From positions 1,736,001 to 1,800,000 of the forward strand of contig NZ_JNIO01000008.1 in assembly GCF_000702545.1 (NCBI RefSeq): a DNA stretch of 64,000 nt, in the 5' to 3' direction. Below the pieces are notes generated by a model that worked only from the letters and a program-made list of their open reading frames with translations, was not told the DNA's origin and did no database searches. The translations under genes and the position numbers were made by a program. Source of the stretch: Selenomonas sp. AB3002 (GTDB lineage Bacteria > Bacillota > Negativicutes > Selenomonadales > Selenomonadaceae). This document shows positions 53,334 to 62,114 of this stretch, piece after piece. Every line of letters starts with the position of its first letter. Positions within the stretch are counted from its first letter, which is position 1.

Positions 53334-54692
53334 TCACCTCTCCAAATAAAACTGGAAATTCCAGTACATAGACGTTCCCCCGGCATCCTCCAGCCGCACT
53401 CCCATATTGCAGAACCTGCCGCGAATGTTTCTACCTCCCAGAGGAATGGCGATATCACGGGCTACGCCGGAAGGGATAGTAGGGAGCGTCTGGCTGGCGA
53501 CCTCTCTATCGTAAGTTATTTCCAATCTTGGGGAAACAAAATCTGCAGCGGATTCGTTCTCTATGTGCAGGTTGAGCGTCCATTCATCAGGGAAAGTTCT
53601 GCTCTCCTCATTGCCTGCCCAATTTTGCCAGATGGATGCTGGTATGCCAAGTCCTTCTTCAAAAGGACTGCCGTTCAGGTAGAAGGTGCATTGTGATCTC
53701 TGCAGGAAGGGGTAGGTGAAAGATGGCGGGTCTTTTTCCTTTGGATGTTCGGCAGGACTATCATTTGCCACCGGATTCTCTGGTTCCTTTGCCAACGGCT
53801 CTGGCTCCGGCAGATAAGGCCTGTCTGCTGTGACAGGCTGCGCTGCTTCATCTTCTTTCTGCCCGTCTTCCATCACAACGACCTCCTGCACAGGCAGCAT
53901 TTTCTCAGCAGACTGCTGCTGCCACCAAAATATCGGCAGCAGAATTGCCAATACCAGAGCTGCCGCTGCTGTCTTTCGCTGCAGTGCCCTGCCCCTCTGC
54001 CTGCGGCTCAGATCTGCCATTATTTCCTCTACGCAGCCATAACGGTCAGCAGGATCAAGGGCCGTGCATCTGGCGATTATTCCTTTTAGCACTCCCCGGT
54101 AATCCTTGCCCAGCATCCTCTGCAGGGTCACCCCCAGAGAATAGATGTCGCTTCTGGCATCTGTCTGCCCGAAGCCATACTGCTCCGGCGGCGCATAGCC
54201 TTTGGTGCCCAGAGATTCTGTATCTCTGGCGCCGCCTTCCTTCGTCTGGCGGGCAATGCCGAAGTCGATGAGCTTTACCTGCCCGGTTTTCGTCAGCATG
54301 ATATTGGCAGGCTTGATATCCCTGTGAATGATCTCTGCATCATGCAAATGGCCCAAGCAGGTACACAGCTCTTTCAGTATATACAGGGCCAGCTTTTCCT
54401 CCAGGCAGCGTTCCTGCTCCAGTTTCTCAGCCAGCGTGCTTCCCTCAATATATTCCTCTATGACCCAAAGCTTCCCATCCAGTTCCACCAAACGGTAGAT
54501 TTCCGGCAGGTGGGGATTTTTCATGTCCTTCAGCTTTTCGTAGACAGCTTTGGCAGCCAGCCCTCTTTGCTTCAGCAGGCAGACACGCTTGCCAAGCTTA
54601 TCATATATAAGCCAGTTGGCACTGCCCCCACTGGTTTCCAACTTGTCCACTGGTTCGTAAAGGCTGCCTAAAGCCAGCTCCCATCTTTCCAT
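53334..54692 (-). CDS. Membrane-bound Hanks-type serine/threonine protein kinase
   Basis: A 452-residue kinase. The cytoplasmic domain (1-230) keeps ATP-anchoring Lys41, HRDIKPAN (123-130), DFG (143-145) and the APPEQY P+1 loop. One membrane helix (about 241-257, TAAAALVLAILLPIFWW) leads to an acidic Pro/Glu linker and a C-terminal extracytoplasmic beta domain (about 330-452, FLNGSPFEEGLG, LEITYDREVASQTL, FCNMGVRLEDAGG). There are no PASTA repeats, so it is not a PrkC-type muropeptide sensor. ATG 54692 has AAGG nearby. No cognate phosphatase adjoins it. Confidence 0.9.
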   Translation of the reverse strand: MERWELALGSLYEPVDKLETSGGSANWLIYDKLGKRVCLLKQRGLAAKAVYEKLKDMKNPHLPEIYRLVELDGKLWVIEEYIEGSTLAEKLEQERCLEEKLALYILKELCTCLGHLHDAEIIHRDIKPANIMLTKTGQVKLIDFGIARQTKEGGARDTESLGTKGYAPPEQYGFGQTDARSDIYSLGVTLQRMLGKDYRGVLKGIIARCTALDPADRYGCVEEIMADLSRRQRGRALQRKTAAAALVLAILLPIFWWQQQSAEKMLPVQEVVVMEDGQKEDEAAQPVTADRPYLPEPEPLAKEPENPVANDSPAEHPKEKDPPSFTYPFLQRSQCTFYLNGSPFEEGLGIPASIWQNWAGNEESRTFPDEWTLNLHIENESAADFVSPRLEITYDREVASQTLPTIPSGVARDIAIPLGGRNIRGRFCNMGVRLEDAGGTSMYWNFQFYLER

Positions 54693-54699
54693 GATAACC

Positions 54700-54728
54700 T
54701 TGCCTTTCCCCGCACAATACACTATGAT
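54700..54728 (+). promoter_or_regulatory. Promoter of the HTH-like gene
   Basis: TTGCCT (54700-54705), 17 bases, TATGAT (54723-54728), about 33 nt upstream of the plus-strand start. Confidence 0.6.
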
Positions 54729-54729
54729 G

Positions 54730-54758
54730 ATTCTAGCAGAAAGGAAAGGTGTGGGCAA
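54730..54758 (-). promoter_or_regulatory. Promoter of the kinase gene
   Basis: On the minus strand TTGCCC (54753-54758), 17 bases, TAGAAT (54730-54735). It lies back to back with the plus-strand promoter in a 68-bp spacer. Confidence 0.6.
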
Positions 54759-54760
54759 TT

Positions 54761-55189
54761 ATGTACGAAAAAGAAACAGAAGAACTCTTTTCCCAGCTGA
54801 AGGAGGACGCAGACATCAGCCGCTTCCTGTCAGAAAACGAAGGAGAAATGGCCCAACCGCTCCATGTTTATCTGGAAGACCTGCTTACCCAAAAACAACT
54901 CAACAAGAGTGAAGTGGTGCAGGCTTCCCTTCTGGAAAGAACCTATGCCTACCATATTTTCTCTGGCGACAAGAAAAATCCCTCCCGCCCCAAGCTGCTG
55001 GCTCTAGCTATGGCCATGCACCTCAGCCTGGCAGAAACGCAATATCTCCTGCGCTATGCAGGGCTTGGCCTCCTCTATCCGCGTCATCCCTGGGATTCAA
55101 TCATCATCTCCGCTTTGGAACGCGGTCTTTCCGTGAAGGATGCCAACAACCTGCTTTACAGCCTGGGAGAAAAGGACATGCTGGGATAA
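54761..55189 (+). CDS. HTH-like (XRE-type) protein divergent from the kinase
   Basis: A 142-residue protein, probably DNA-binding. After an acidic N-terminal helix (KETEELFSQLKEDADISRFL), residues 40-110 look like a divergent XRE helix-turn-helix: LEDLLTQKQLNKSEVVQASL, then YAYHIFSGDKKNPSRPKLLA. The end (SALERGLSVKDANNLLYSLG) is a short helical domain. ATG 54761 is preferred to GTG 54749 by its AAAGG spacing. Overlapping promoters suggest that it controls, or is a target of, the kinase. Confidence 0.72.
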   Translation: MYEKETEELFSQLKEDADISRFLSENEGEMAQPLHVYLEDLLTQKQLNKSEVVQASLLERTYAYHIFSGDKKNPSRPKLLALAMAMHLSLAETQYLLRYAGLGLLYPRHPWDSIIISALERGLSVKDANNLLYSLGEKDMLG

Positions 55190-55251
55190 TCTCATTTGCC
55201 AAACGTGATATACTGTTGAAATAGCTATTACTTTCTTTGAAGGAGCATAAC

Positions 55252-55905
55252 ATGAAAAGATATTCCCTCTACCTCTTTGACTTCGACCTGACCCTGGTGG
55301 ATACCAGAGACGTCATCGTCAAATGCTTCCACAAGACCATGGAAAGCATGGGATTTCCCAGGAACAATAACAAGGCACTGGCCAGGCTCATTGGCCTGCC
55401 TATGAAAGAAGCCGTGGGCATCGCTCTTAACACTCAGGACGAAGAGCTGATTGACCGCTTCTGCCAGATTTATACCGGCATTGCCGACAAATACATGACT
55501 GCCGGCACCCACTTTTATCCTGAGTCCCTGCCCGCCCTCAGTAAACTGAAAGCGCAGGGGGCAAAAGTCGGCATTGTGTCCAGCAAGACTGCCAGCCGCA
55601 TTGAAGAAAGGCTCAAACTCTCCCAATGCGAAGACCTGATTGACCATGTGATAGGCTGTCATGAGGTGGCTGCCCACAAGCCAGACCCAGAGGGGCTGCT
55701 GAAGGCTCTGGCATATTTCGGCGTGCCCAAGGAAGACACCCTCTACACGGGGGACCATCTGGTGGATGCCAAGGCCGCCCAGGCGGCAGGGGTGGATTTT
55801 GCGGCGGTGCTGACGGGAAATACCAACAGTTATGCGTTCCAGGGACTGCCCCACAGGGTTATTGTGCCCCATGTGGGATATATTCCCCATATTCTCAGAA
55901 AATAA
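55252..55905 (+). CDS. HAD-family phosphatase (Gph/PpaX-like)
   Basis: A 217-residue haloacid-dehalogenase-fold hydrolase. Motif I LYLFDFDLTLVDT, motif II IVSSKT, the lysine of motif III in AAHKPDPEGLL, and motif IV TLYTGDHLVDAKAAQAAG. The small helical cap points to phosphoglycolate-phosphatase or pyrophosphatase-type enzymes. AAGGAG at good spacing fixes ATG 55252. It is a single gene between the HTH-like gene and a short hypothetical gene on the same strand. Confidence 0.88.
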   Translation: MKRYSLYLFDFDLTLVDTRDVIVKCFHKTMESMGFPRNNNKALARLIGLPMKEAVGIALNTQDEELIDRFCQIYTGIADKYMTAGTHFYPESLPALSKLKAQGAKVGIVSSKTASRIEERLKLSQCEDLIDHVIGCHEVAAHKPDPEGLLKALAYFGVPKEDTLYTGDHLVDAKAAQAAGVDFAAVLTGNTNSYAFQGLPHRVIVPHVGYIPHILRK

Positions 55906-55969
55906 GTTAAGCAATCCTCCTTTTCTTACGATATATCAACTAGAGATATCTTCGGAAAGGAGGATTTTC

Positions 55970-56476
55970 ATGAATATCAACTGGCCCAATCTCAAAGCTG
56001 CGGCCTCGGCTTCAGGCAACGTGCTGAATATGCCGGGCAGCAAAGAAGAAATGAAGGACTTCAAGGCCCTTTTCGCCAGCCAGCTCACACAGATGTGGCA
56101 GGATTACCGGGAAACGGGACTGACTGCCAGCGAACAGGCCCTGAAGGCTGCCGGAGGCGAGGAAGCCCTTCAGGCCAAGAAGGATCTGGAGGAAAGCGGC
56201 TCCTCCCTCTTCACCAAGGATGAGAACACCGCCGAAGAGAACAAGGCAGCCAAAAAGATGAGCACCGACACGGAAATCATCAGGAAGTATATGCCGGACG
56301 GCTCCTTCCTGGTCCTTACCTACCAGGACGGGAAAATCATCGACCAACACCGCACCAAGCCCATCATGGTGGAAAAGCCAGACCTTTCACGGCCCACCAT
56401 CATCAAGAATAATGGTCAGGAAGAGTACCAGACTAAGATGGTACCACAGAAGCCACTGTTTGGCGATATAGCGTAA
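55970..56476 (+). CDS. Hypothetical protein
   Basis: I do not recognise this 168-residue soluble protein. The first 100 residues are helical and Ala/Lys/Glu-rich (FKALFASQLTQMWQDYRETG). The rest is extended with the block IIRKYMPDGSFLVLTYQDGK, then IIKNNGQEEYQTKMVPQKPL. A perfect AAAGGAGG precedes ATG 55970, so expression is likely. It stands alone before a bidirectional terminator. Confidence 0.78.
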   Translation: MNINWPNLKAAASASGNVLNMPGSKEEMKDFKALFASQLTQMWQDYRETGLTASEQALKAAGGEEALQAKKDLEESGSSLFTKDENTAEENKAAKKMSTDTEIIRKYMPDGSFLVLTYQDGKIIDQHRTKPIMVEKPDLSRPTIIKNNGQEEYQTKMVPQKPLFGDIA

Positions 56477-56518
56477 AAGCAGGCATAGGAAGTCATGACA
56501 GCTTCCTATGCCTGCTTT
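56476..56518. terminator. Bidirectional stem-loop terminator
   Basis: AAAGCAGGCATAGGAAG is mirrored by CTTCCTATGCCTGCTTT as a perfect 17-base stem. Trailing T stretches are short. It separates the convergent hypothetical gene and mtlD. Confidence 0.82.
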
Positions 56519-56532
56519 ATGTTTGTTATCCT

Positions 56533-57678
56533 TTAAAATCCTGCTGCTTTGTTCTCCACCAGCCTCAAAAGTTCCGAATCCTCGGGGATTTCCGTGAGCT
56601 TGATAATGGCCTTGTGAAGGCCTTCGCTCTGAATGGTTTCCTGCACCTCGCAGGCTTCTTTATCTTCCTGATAGTCAAAGTGCAAGGCGGCACCGATGAC
56701 ATCAGCCAGAGCGCTGGGTTTGCGCCCTTCAGACATAAGCTGCAGGGCGGGGCTTACCAGACGGTCTTTCCTGCCCAGCTTGCGCTTGGGGCCTCTTGCC
56801 ACTCTTGTGACGGCGTCGGAGAGATGAGGGTTGTGGAAACGGCGCTCCGTGGTTGCCACGTACTCAGCATGCTTCTTGGGGTCGAAGCCGAACTTCTGCA
56901 CCAAGAGGCTCCCTGTCTCTGCCCAGACCTTCCTGGCCTGCTCCACGATTTCCTCATCCTGCATGGCGCTGTAGATGTCCGTGATGCCCTTGCGGTAGGC
57001 CAGATAGGCAATAGAGGCATGACCGGTGTTGACAGTAAAGAGTTTGCGCTCGATATAGGCCTCAAGGTTGTCCACCCAGGTCAGTCCCTCAATCCGGGGC
57101 AACTCTCCCTTGGCCCCCTTGGCGTTCACATCCCACTCCGCATAGGGCTCCACCTTCACCAGCAGGGGCTCCTCATTTTTCTGCAAAGGCACGATGCGGT
57201 CCACGGCAGCATCCGGGAAGCCAATGAAATCCTCCACCTCTGCCTTCAGATCCTCAGGCAGATGCTCATAGACAAAGCCCTTCAGCACCGTGGAGCCCCC
57301 CACCATGTTCTCGCAGGCGATGATGTTCAGAGGCTGCTTGTTAGTTTTAAGCCTTTCAGCAAGGCCCTTGGCAATGTTGGGCGCAATGAACTTGAGGATA
57401 TTGGGGCCAATGGCGGTGGTGACGATATCCGCTTCGGCAATAGCCTGGAAAAGCTCCTCCGGGTGCTCATTGCTGTTGATGGCCCGGACATGCTCCACAT
57501 GGATTTTCTTGGGCTCCTCCCCTACCACTTCAATATTATAAGATTTTTTCTCGTTGATAAGGTCTACCAGTTCCTTGTTCACATCTACAAAGGCCACTTC
57601 ATAGCCGGAGCGCACCAAAAGCTCACCGATAAAACCGCGGCCAATATTTCCTGCCCCAAAATGCACTGCTTTCTTCAT
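56533..57678 (-). CDS. mtlD: Mannitol-1-phosphate 5-dehydrogenase
   Basis: Oxidises mannitol 1-phosphate to fructose 6-phosphate with NAD. It is 381 residues, the family norm. KKAVHFGAGNIGRGFIGELL is the nucleotide-binding start, then ACENMVGGSTVLKGFV, and the active-site region ERKLFTVNTGHASIAYLAYR. GGAGG before ATG 57678 overlaps the stop of the small upstream gene. It belongs to the mtl locus but lies past a strong terminator behind mtlA, so expression may need read-through or its own promoter. Confidence 0.95.
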   Translation of the reverse strand: MKKAVHFGAGNIGRGFIGELLVRSGYEVAFVDVNKELVDLINEKKSYNIEVVGEEPKKIHVEHVRAINSNEHPEELFQAIAEADIVTTAIGPNILKFIAPNIAKGLAERLKTNKQPLNIIACENMVGGSTVLKGFVYEHLPEDLKAEVEDFIGFPDAAVDRIVPLQKNEEPLLVKVEPYAEWDVNAKGAKGELPRIEGLTWVDNLEAYIERKLFTVNTGHASIAYLAYRKGITDIYSAMQDEEIVEQARKVWAETGSLLVQKFGFDPKKHAEYVATTERRFHNPHLSDAVTRVARGPKRKLGRKDRLVSPALQLMSEGRKPSALADVIGAALHFDYQEDKEACEVQETIQSEGLHKAIIKLTEIPEDSELLRLVENKAAGF

Positions 57679-57680
57679 TG

Positions 57681-57806
57681 TCAAAACCTCCGTATATATC
57701 TGGCCAAACCAGCCATCATCAGATAAACGTTAAAGCCCAAAAACATTACCGAACCCAAGACCAATGACCCAAACCACAAAACTCGTCCTGTGATGATATG
57801 TCCCAA
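57681..57806 (-). CDS. Possible 41-residue membrane peptide in the mtl operon
   Basis: From TTG 57806, which has GGAGG eight bases upstream, the frame reads GHIITGRVLWFGSLVLGSVM, then FLGFNVYLMMAGLARYIRRF, with one long membrane helix and a basic end. Its TGA lies in the mtlD ribosome site, which would couple translation. It fills an otherwise empty stretch between mtlA and mtlD. An ATG at 57821 is possible but lacks a ribosome site. Real coding status is uncertain. Confidence 0.45.
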   Translation of the reverse strand: MGHIITGRVLWFGSLVLGSVMFLGFNVYLMMAGLARYIRRF

Positions 57807-57832
57807 GTTCAAATCCTCCATAATTTCGCAAG

Positions 57833-57888
57833 AAAAAGTCCCTCCCCGCCAAAAGACTGCCATAGAGCAGTTTTTGACGAAAAGGGAC
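57833..57888 (-). terminator. Strong terminator between mtlA and mtlD
   Basis: On the minus strand a stem of about 22 base pairs starts with GTCCCT/AGGGAC and ends with ACTGC/GCAGT around the loop TCTATG. It includes several G-T pairs that would only form in minus-strand RNA, and TTTTTC follows. It lies 24 nt past the mtlA stop. Confidence 0.85.
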
Positions 57889-57912
57889 ATTCATCAATCA
57901 AATATCAAGTTA

Positions 57913-59775
57913 TCAGGTAGTAACGAACATGCTGTAGAGCTTCTCCGGATCATCAGTAGTGTAGAGCTCTTCCAGTTCTTCATCGCTGCACTCGTCCATG
58001 GTGGAGGCGATGCCTGCCAGGATGGAGAGATGGTCATTGTCCTTGCCGGCGATGCCCACGATGATGTGAGCTGTATCCTTGCCGAACTTCACGCCCTCAG
58101 GATACTGCTGCACCACGATGCCGGAGCGGTGGATGGATTCCTTCACAGCGTTCTCGCCGTGGGGGATGGCGATGCCCTTGCCTACATAGGTGCTGATGTC
58201 CTCCTCACGGCGGAGCATGCCCTCTACATAGTCATGGTCCACACAGCCTGCAGCTACCAGAGCTTCGCCTGCGGAGCGGATAGCCTCTTCCTTGCTGACG
58301 CTCTTGAGGCCCAGCTTCACATCTTTCAGTTCCAACAGGCTGGCCTCAGCCGTCTGCACAGCGCCCCCCTGCAGGCGGGCCATAATCTGTTCGAAGACAT
58401 CGTTCTGGGTGAAGTTGCTCACCAGGATATGCTCGGCCTGAGGTGCGTCCTCACGGGCACGCTCAGCCAATTTCTCATGAGTAACCACAATCTGGGCATC
58501 CTTGGGGATATTCCCGATGGCGAAGTTGGCCACGGTGATGCCCTCTACGCCAGCCTTCTTCAGCTTCTTGCGCAGGGAAGCGGCCCCCAAGGCGCTGGAG
58601 CCCATGCCTGCATCGCAGGCGTAGACGATGGTGCGAAGCTCGCTGCCCACAATCTGTGGCTGGGGAACAACCTTGCCACGATTCTTCATGCTCTTCATCT
58701 CAGCCTGAGCCTTTTCCAGCTCCTCGGCCCCTTCCTCAGCAGAAGCCTTCACGAAGACGGAAGCCACAGCGCAGGAAACGCAGGTGGAAACGATAACATC
58801 AGCTATATTGGCCAGGAAAGCGCCTTTCGGAGTCATGGCCAGAACTGCCAGAATGGAACCGGGAGAGGAGGGAGCAATGAGGCCGCCTCCCAGGAGATTC
58901 AGAGTGAAGACACCTGCCATGCCGCCGGCGATGACAGCCAGCAGCAGCACGGGCTTCATGAGCACATAGGGGAAGTAAATCTCATGGATGCCTCCCAGGA
59001 AGTGGATGATGATGGCGCCGGGAGTGGATTCCTTGGCTGCGCCCTTGCCGAAGAACCAGTAAGCCAGGAGAATGCCCAGACCGGGGCCGGGATTTGCTTC
59101 CAGCAGGAAGAACATGGACTTGCCGAATTCCTCAGCCTGCTGGATGCCCAAGGGGCTCAGCACCCCGTGGTTGATGGCGTTGTTCAGGAAGAGGATCTTG
59201 GCAGGCTCGATGATGATGGAGGCCAAGGGCAGCAGGCCTACGCCCACAATGCCCTCAACCCCTGCCCGGAGCACGCCATTGGCAGCCAGCACCACAGGGC
59301 CTACGGCTACGAAAGCCAGCACTGAAAGAATGCCGCCGATGATGCCGGCGGAGAAATTGTTCACCAGCATCTCAAAGCCTGTGGGAATCTTGTCCTCAAT
59401 GAAAGCATCAAACTTCTTGATGACAAAACCTCCCAGCGGGCCCATGATCATGGCTCCCAGGAACATGGGAATGTCTGCGCCAGCGATGACACCGGAGGTG
59501 GCAATGGCCCCCAGCACGCCGCCGCGATGGCCGTAGACAGCCGCGCCGCCGCTGTAGCCCAGCAGCAGGGGGATGAGCCACTTGCTCATGGGCCCGCCCA
59601 CCTGGGCCAGGTATTCATTGGGCAGCCAGCCCGTGGGAATGAAGAGGGCCGTGAGCAGGCCCCAGGCTATGAAGGCACCGATATTGGGCAGCACCATGCC
59701 GGACAGGAAACGTCCGAATTTCTGCATGGCTTCCTGAAAGCCGCCGCTGGCAGCCGTTGCTGCGTTTGCGCTCAT
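57913..59775 (-). CDS. mtlA: Mannitol PTS permease, EIICBA
   Basis: Imports and phosphorylates mannitol. Its 620 residues hold all three domains in one chain. IIC (1-345): FLSGMVLPNIGAFIAWGLLT, and GGIHEIYFPYV with the substrate-site glutamate. IIB (380-470): VYACDAGMGSS with phospho-Cys387. IIA (478-620): GIAIPHGEN with phospho-His539. The full fusion is the enterobacterial-type order; many Firmicutes split IIA off. AGG supports ATG 59775. It follows mtlR by 22 nt and precedes the terminator before mtlD. Confidence 0.95.
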   Translation of the reverse strand: MSANAATAASGGFQEAMQKFGRFLSGMVLPNIGAFIAWGLLTALFIPTGWLPNEYLAQVGGPMSKWLIPLLLGYSGGAAVYGHRGGVLGAIATSGVIAGADIPMFLGAMIMGPLGGFVIKKFDAFIEDKIPTGFEMLVNNFSAGIIGGILSVLAFVAVGPVVLAANGVLRAGVEGIVGVGLLPLASIIIEPAKILFLNNAINHGVLSPLGIQQAEEFGKSMFFLLEANPGPGLGILLAYWFFGKGAAKESTPGAIIIHFLGGIHEIYFPYVLMKPVLLLAVIAGGMAGVFTLNLLGGGLIAPSSPGSILAVLAMTPKGAFLANIADVIVSTCVSCAVASVFVKASAEEGAEELEKAQAEMKSMKNRGKVVPQPQIVGSELRTIVYACDAGMGSSALGAASLRKKLKKAGVEGITVANFAIGNIPKDAQIVVTHEKLAERAREDAPQAEHILVSNFTQNDVFEQIMARLQGGAVQTAEASLLELKDVKLGLKSVSKEEAIRSAGEALVAAGCVDHDYVEGMLRREEDISTYVGKGIAIPHGENAVKESIHRSGIVVQQYPEGVKFGKDTAHIIVGIAGKDNDHLSILAGIASTMDECSDEELEELYTTDDPEKLYSMFVTT

Positions 59776-59797
59776 ATGTCAAACCTCCAGTAATCAA

Positions 59798-61924
59798 CTA
59801 ACTATCTATCAATTCTCGACTCTTTTCCTCATAGAATTCCTTGAAGATACGGATAAGCTCCCCGTGGATATGCCTTTCGTCTCCCTCGTGGAGCACTTCC
59901 AGCAGTCCCCATCTTTCCAGCAGGATGGAGGAAAGATGGCCGATGGTCTCCAGCTCATAGCAGGAGCAGGACTCCGGCGCCAGCAACACGATGGCGGTGC
60001 GGATCTTCTCCCCCGGCTCTGCGGGATAGAGGAAATACTCCCCCAGGTGCACGATGCCCAACCGCAGGCTTTCCACCGCCTTGCTCCTGCAATGAAGCAT
60101 GATCATGTGGCTGCCCAGGATGGCAGTGCTGCCCTGATCCTCACGGGCCAGCAGGGCCTTTTCTATTTCCTTTGCCTGTGCATGGTCTTCCGCGACCCTC
60201 TTGCCGATGGCAGCGGCTGCTTCCTGTACGGTCATAGCCTTCTGCTCATCCAGGAAAAAGAAATTGTCCAGCAGGCTCAGGATGGCACCGCTATAAACGG
60301 AGAGCACCCGCAGGGCAGACTGGAAATCCACCTGCACCTTCTTGTGCTGAGCCTTCTTCTCCACCTGCTTCTCGCCGATAAGGCGCACAGCCTCGTCAAT
60401 CTCCCGGCGGTCAGCCTCTGTCAGCAGGGCATTCACTGTCACCACTGGCAGCGGCACCTCAGGCACCGGCACGGTGGAGATAATGAAGTCTGCCTTGTGC
60501 AGCTCGAAATAGCCGGGCGCCAGCTGCAAGGCAGCTGCCTGGTCCACGATAACCAGGCTTTCGGCATAATACTTCTTCAGCTGGCCCGCCAGCAGGCGGC
60601 TGGTGCCCATCCCCGTGGGGCAGGCCACGATGACTCTCGCGGTGAGTTTTTCCAAAAGATTGGTGCCCATAAGGGCGGCAGAAAGATGCATGGCGATGTA
60701 GGCAATCTCCGCTTCGGGAAATTCCAGTTCCAGTTCCTTTTCCACTTCCCGGACACTGTATCTGGCCAGCTCCATAAGCTCAGGGAACTTTTCCTTCATT
60801 TCCGAAAGCAAGGGATTCCTGATGGCCATATGCAGCTCCATGCGGCTGATGGAAGGGCCCAGATGATTAACCAGCCCTGCCAGCAGTTCGCCATTGCGGT
60901 AGAGCGGTTCCCCGCTCCTTTCCTCTGCAGCCTTCATGATTGACTTTGAAAGACGTACCAGATGGAAGTTGTCCAGCACCGTGCCCGCCATGCTTTCTTC
61001 CTGATAGCGGCTGCGGGCGCCTAAGAGATGCATGGCAATATAGCCAACTTCATCTTCGCTGACGGTGAGGCCGAACTCCCCGCTGATGGCCTCTCCCATG
61101 CGGGAAGCCACAGCAAATTCCTGCTTCTTGCTAAGTTTTTCCAGATACTCCGGCTGCAGGGCGATGCGCTCCCCCTTGCGGAGGCGCTGCACAGCCAGGG
61201 CCAGGTGTACCAGCACGCCGATGAAAGCCTGGTCCGACAGGCGCCGGTCCATCTCTCTTTCAGCTTTTCTGATGATTATTTCTAACGAATGAATTATTTC
61301 CTTATCTACCAGGTCCAGCAGGTAGGCTCCCGCCCGGCTGACATGCCGTGCGCTTTCGTCCTCCTGCAGGCTCTCCTGTACTAATTCCAAGAGTTCTTCT
61401 TCTGTGACGTGATCGTAGATGAAAGCTACGATAGCCTGGCGAATCCTTCTCTCTTCCCCTGCCACGTAGACGCCCAGCCCGGGCTTCCTGATGAGCTTCA
61501 GGCCGTGTCCCTTAAACCAGCCCTCAAGCTTATCAAGGTCGTTGCTGACGGTGCTGTCCGTCACGCCCAGCAGGGAGGAAAGATAGAAGAGTTTCACAGG
61601 CTCACTTTCCGGCAGGAGGCGGCTGACGATGATGGCAAGCCTCTCCTCCGGGGTGTAGTTGTGATTTTTCACCTTCCCAAGTTTTGCCAGGAGCTCCTCA
61701 AGTGCTTCGGGACTTCCCTCGAGCCTGAGACCTGCTCCCTTTTTCTTTTCCAGTCGAAGGTTCCGGCTGAAAGATGCCAGGAACTCTTCGGCCTCCGGCA
61801 GGTCCCGGGTCACGGTCTTGGCGCTGACCCGGAGCCTGTCGGCTACTTCCCCCACCGGCAGATAAGCCTTGGCCTCTGCCAGCAGGGAAAGGATAGATGC
61901 TGTGCGTTCTTTGATAGCTATCAT
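59798..61924 (-). CDS. mtlR: PRD-containing transcriptional activator MtlR
   Basis: PTS-regulated activator of mannitol genes, 708 residues. An N-terminal winged helix (LPVGEVADRLRVSAKTVTRD) and a second HTH (DSTVSNDLDKLEGWF) precede two PTS regulation domains, whose histidines lie near GVLVHLALAVQRL, YIAMHLLGA, NHLGPSISRMELH and YIAMHLSAAL. A GatB-like IIB domain follows (IVACPTGMGTSRLLAGQ) and then a MtlA-like IIA domain (GSHMIMLHCRSKAVESL). AGGAGG precedes the ATG. It heads the operon and is expected to respond to phosphorylation by HPr and MtlA. Confidence 0.92.
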   Translation of the reverse strand: MIAIKERTASILSLLAEAKAYLPVGEVADRLRVSAKTVTRDLPEAEEFLASFSRNLRLEKKKGAGLRLEGSPEALEELLAKLGKVKNHNYTPEERLAIIVSRLLPESEPVKLFYLSSLLGVTDSTVSNDLDKLEGWFKGHGLKLIRKPGLGVYVAGEERRIRQAIVAFIYDHVTEEELLELVQESLQEDESARHVSRAGAYLLDLVDKEIIHSLEIIIRKAEREMDRRLSDQAFIGVLVHLALAVQRLRKGERIALQPEYLEKLSKKQEFAVASRMGEAISGEFGLTVSEDEVGYIAMHLLGARSRYQEESMAGTVLDNFHLVRLSKSIMKAAEERSGEPLYRNGELLAGLVNHLGPSISRMELHMAIRNPLLSEMKEKFPELMELARYSVREVEKELELEFPEAEIAYIAMHLSAALMGTNLLEKLTARVIVACPTGMGTSRLLAGQLKKYYAESLVIVDQAAALQLAPGYFELHKADFIISTVPVPEVPLPVVTVNALLTEADRREIDEAVRLIGEKQVEKKAQHKKVQVDFQSALRVLSVYSGAILSLLDNFFFLDEQKAMTVQEAAAAIGKRVAEDHAQAKEIEKALLAREDQGSTAILGSHMIMLHCRSKAVESLRLGIVHLGEYFLYPAEPGEKIRTAIVLLAPESCSCYELETIGHLSSILLERWGLLEVLHEGDERHIHGELIRIFKEFYEEKSRELIDS

Positions 61925-61993
61925 GGCTGCCTCCTATGATCACTCAGAAGCAATATCTAATCGCAAGTCTTTCTTCTTGCTTTCGATGAATTC

Positions 61994-62022
61994 ATTATAG
62001 ATTGAGCATAAACTTAAAGCAA
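61994..62022 (-). promoter_or_regulatory. Promoter of the mtlR-mtlA operon
   Basis: On the minus strand TTGCTT (62017-62022), 17 bases, perfect TATAAT (61994-61999), about 70 nt upstream of mtlR. Confidence 0.65.
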
Positions 62023-62060
62023 GCGGAAGAAATACGCCTTTGTCCACTTCCAAACAGGAC

Positions 62061-62109
62061 AAAATTAAAGGGAGTTGCAAACACTTGGCTGCAGCGTCTG
62101 CGACTCCCT
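62061..62109 (-). terminator. Terminator after the FIST-GGDEF gene
   Basis: GGGAGTCGCA pairs with TGCAACTCCC (one mismatch), followed by TTTAATTTTG on the minus strand. Confidence 0.7.
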
Positions 62110-62114
62110 GAAAT

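Noticed and set aside
57790-59325. 511-codon open frame antisense to mtlA
   Set aside because: Gly/Ala/His-rich mirror of a GC-rich membrane protein gene; no ribosome site.
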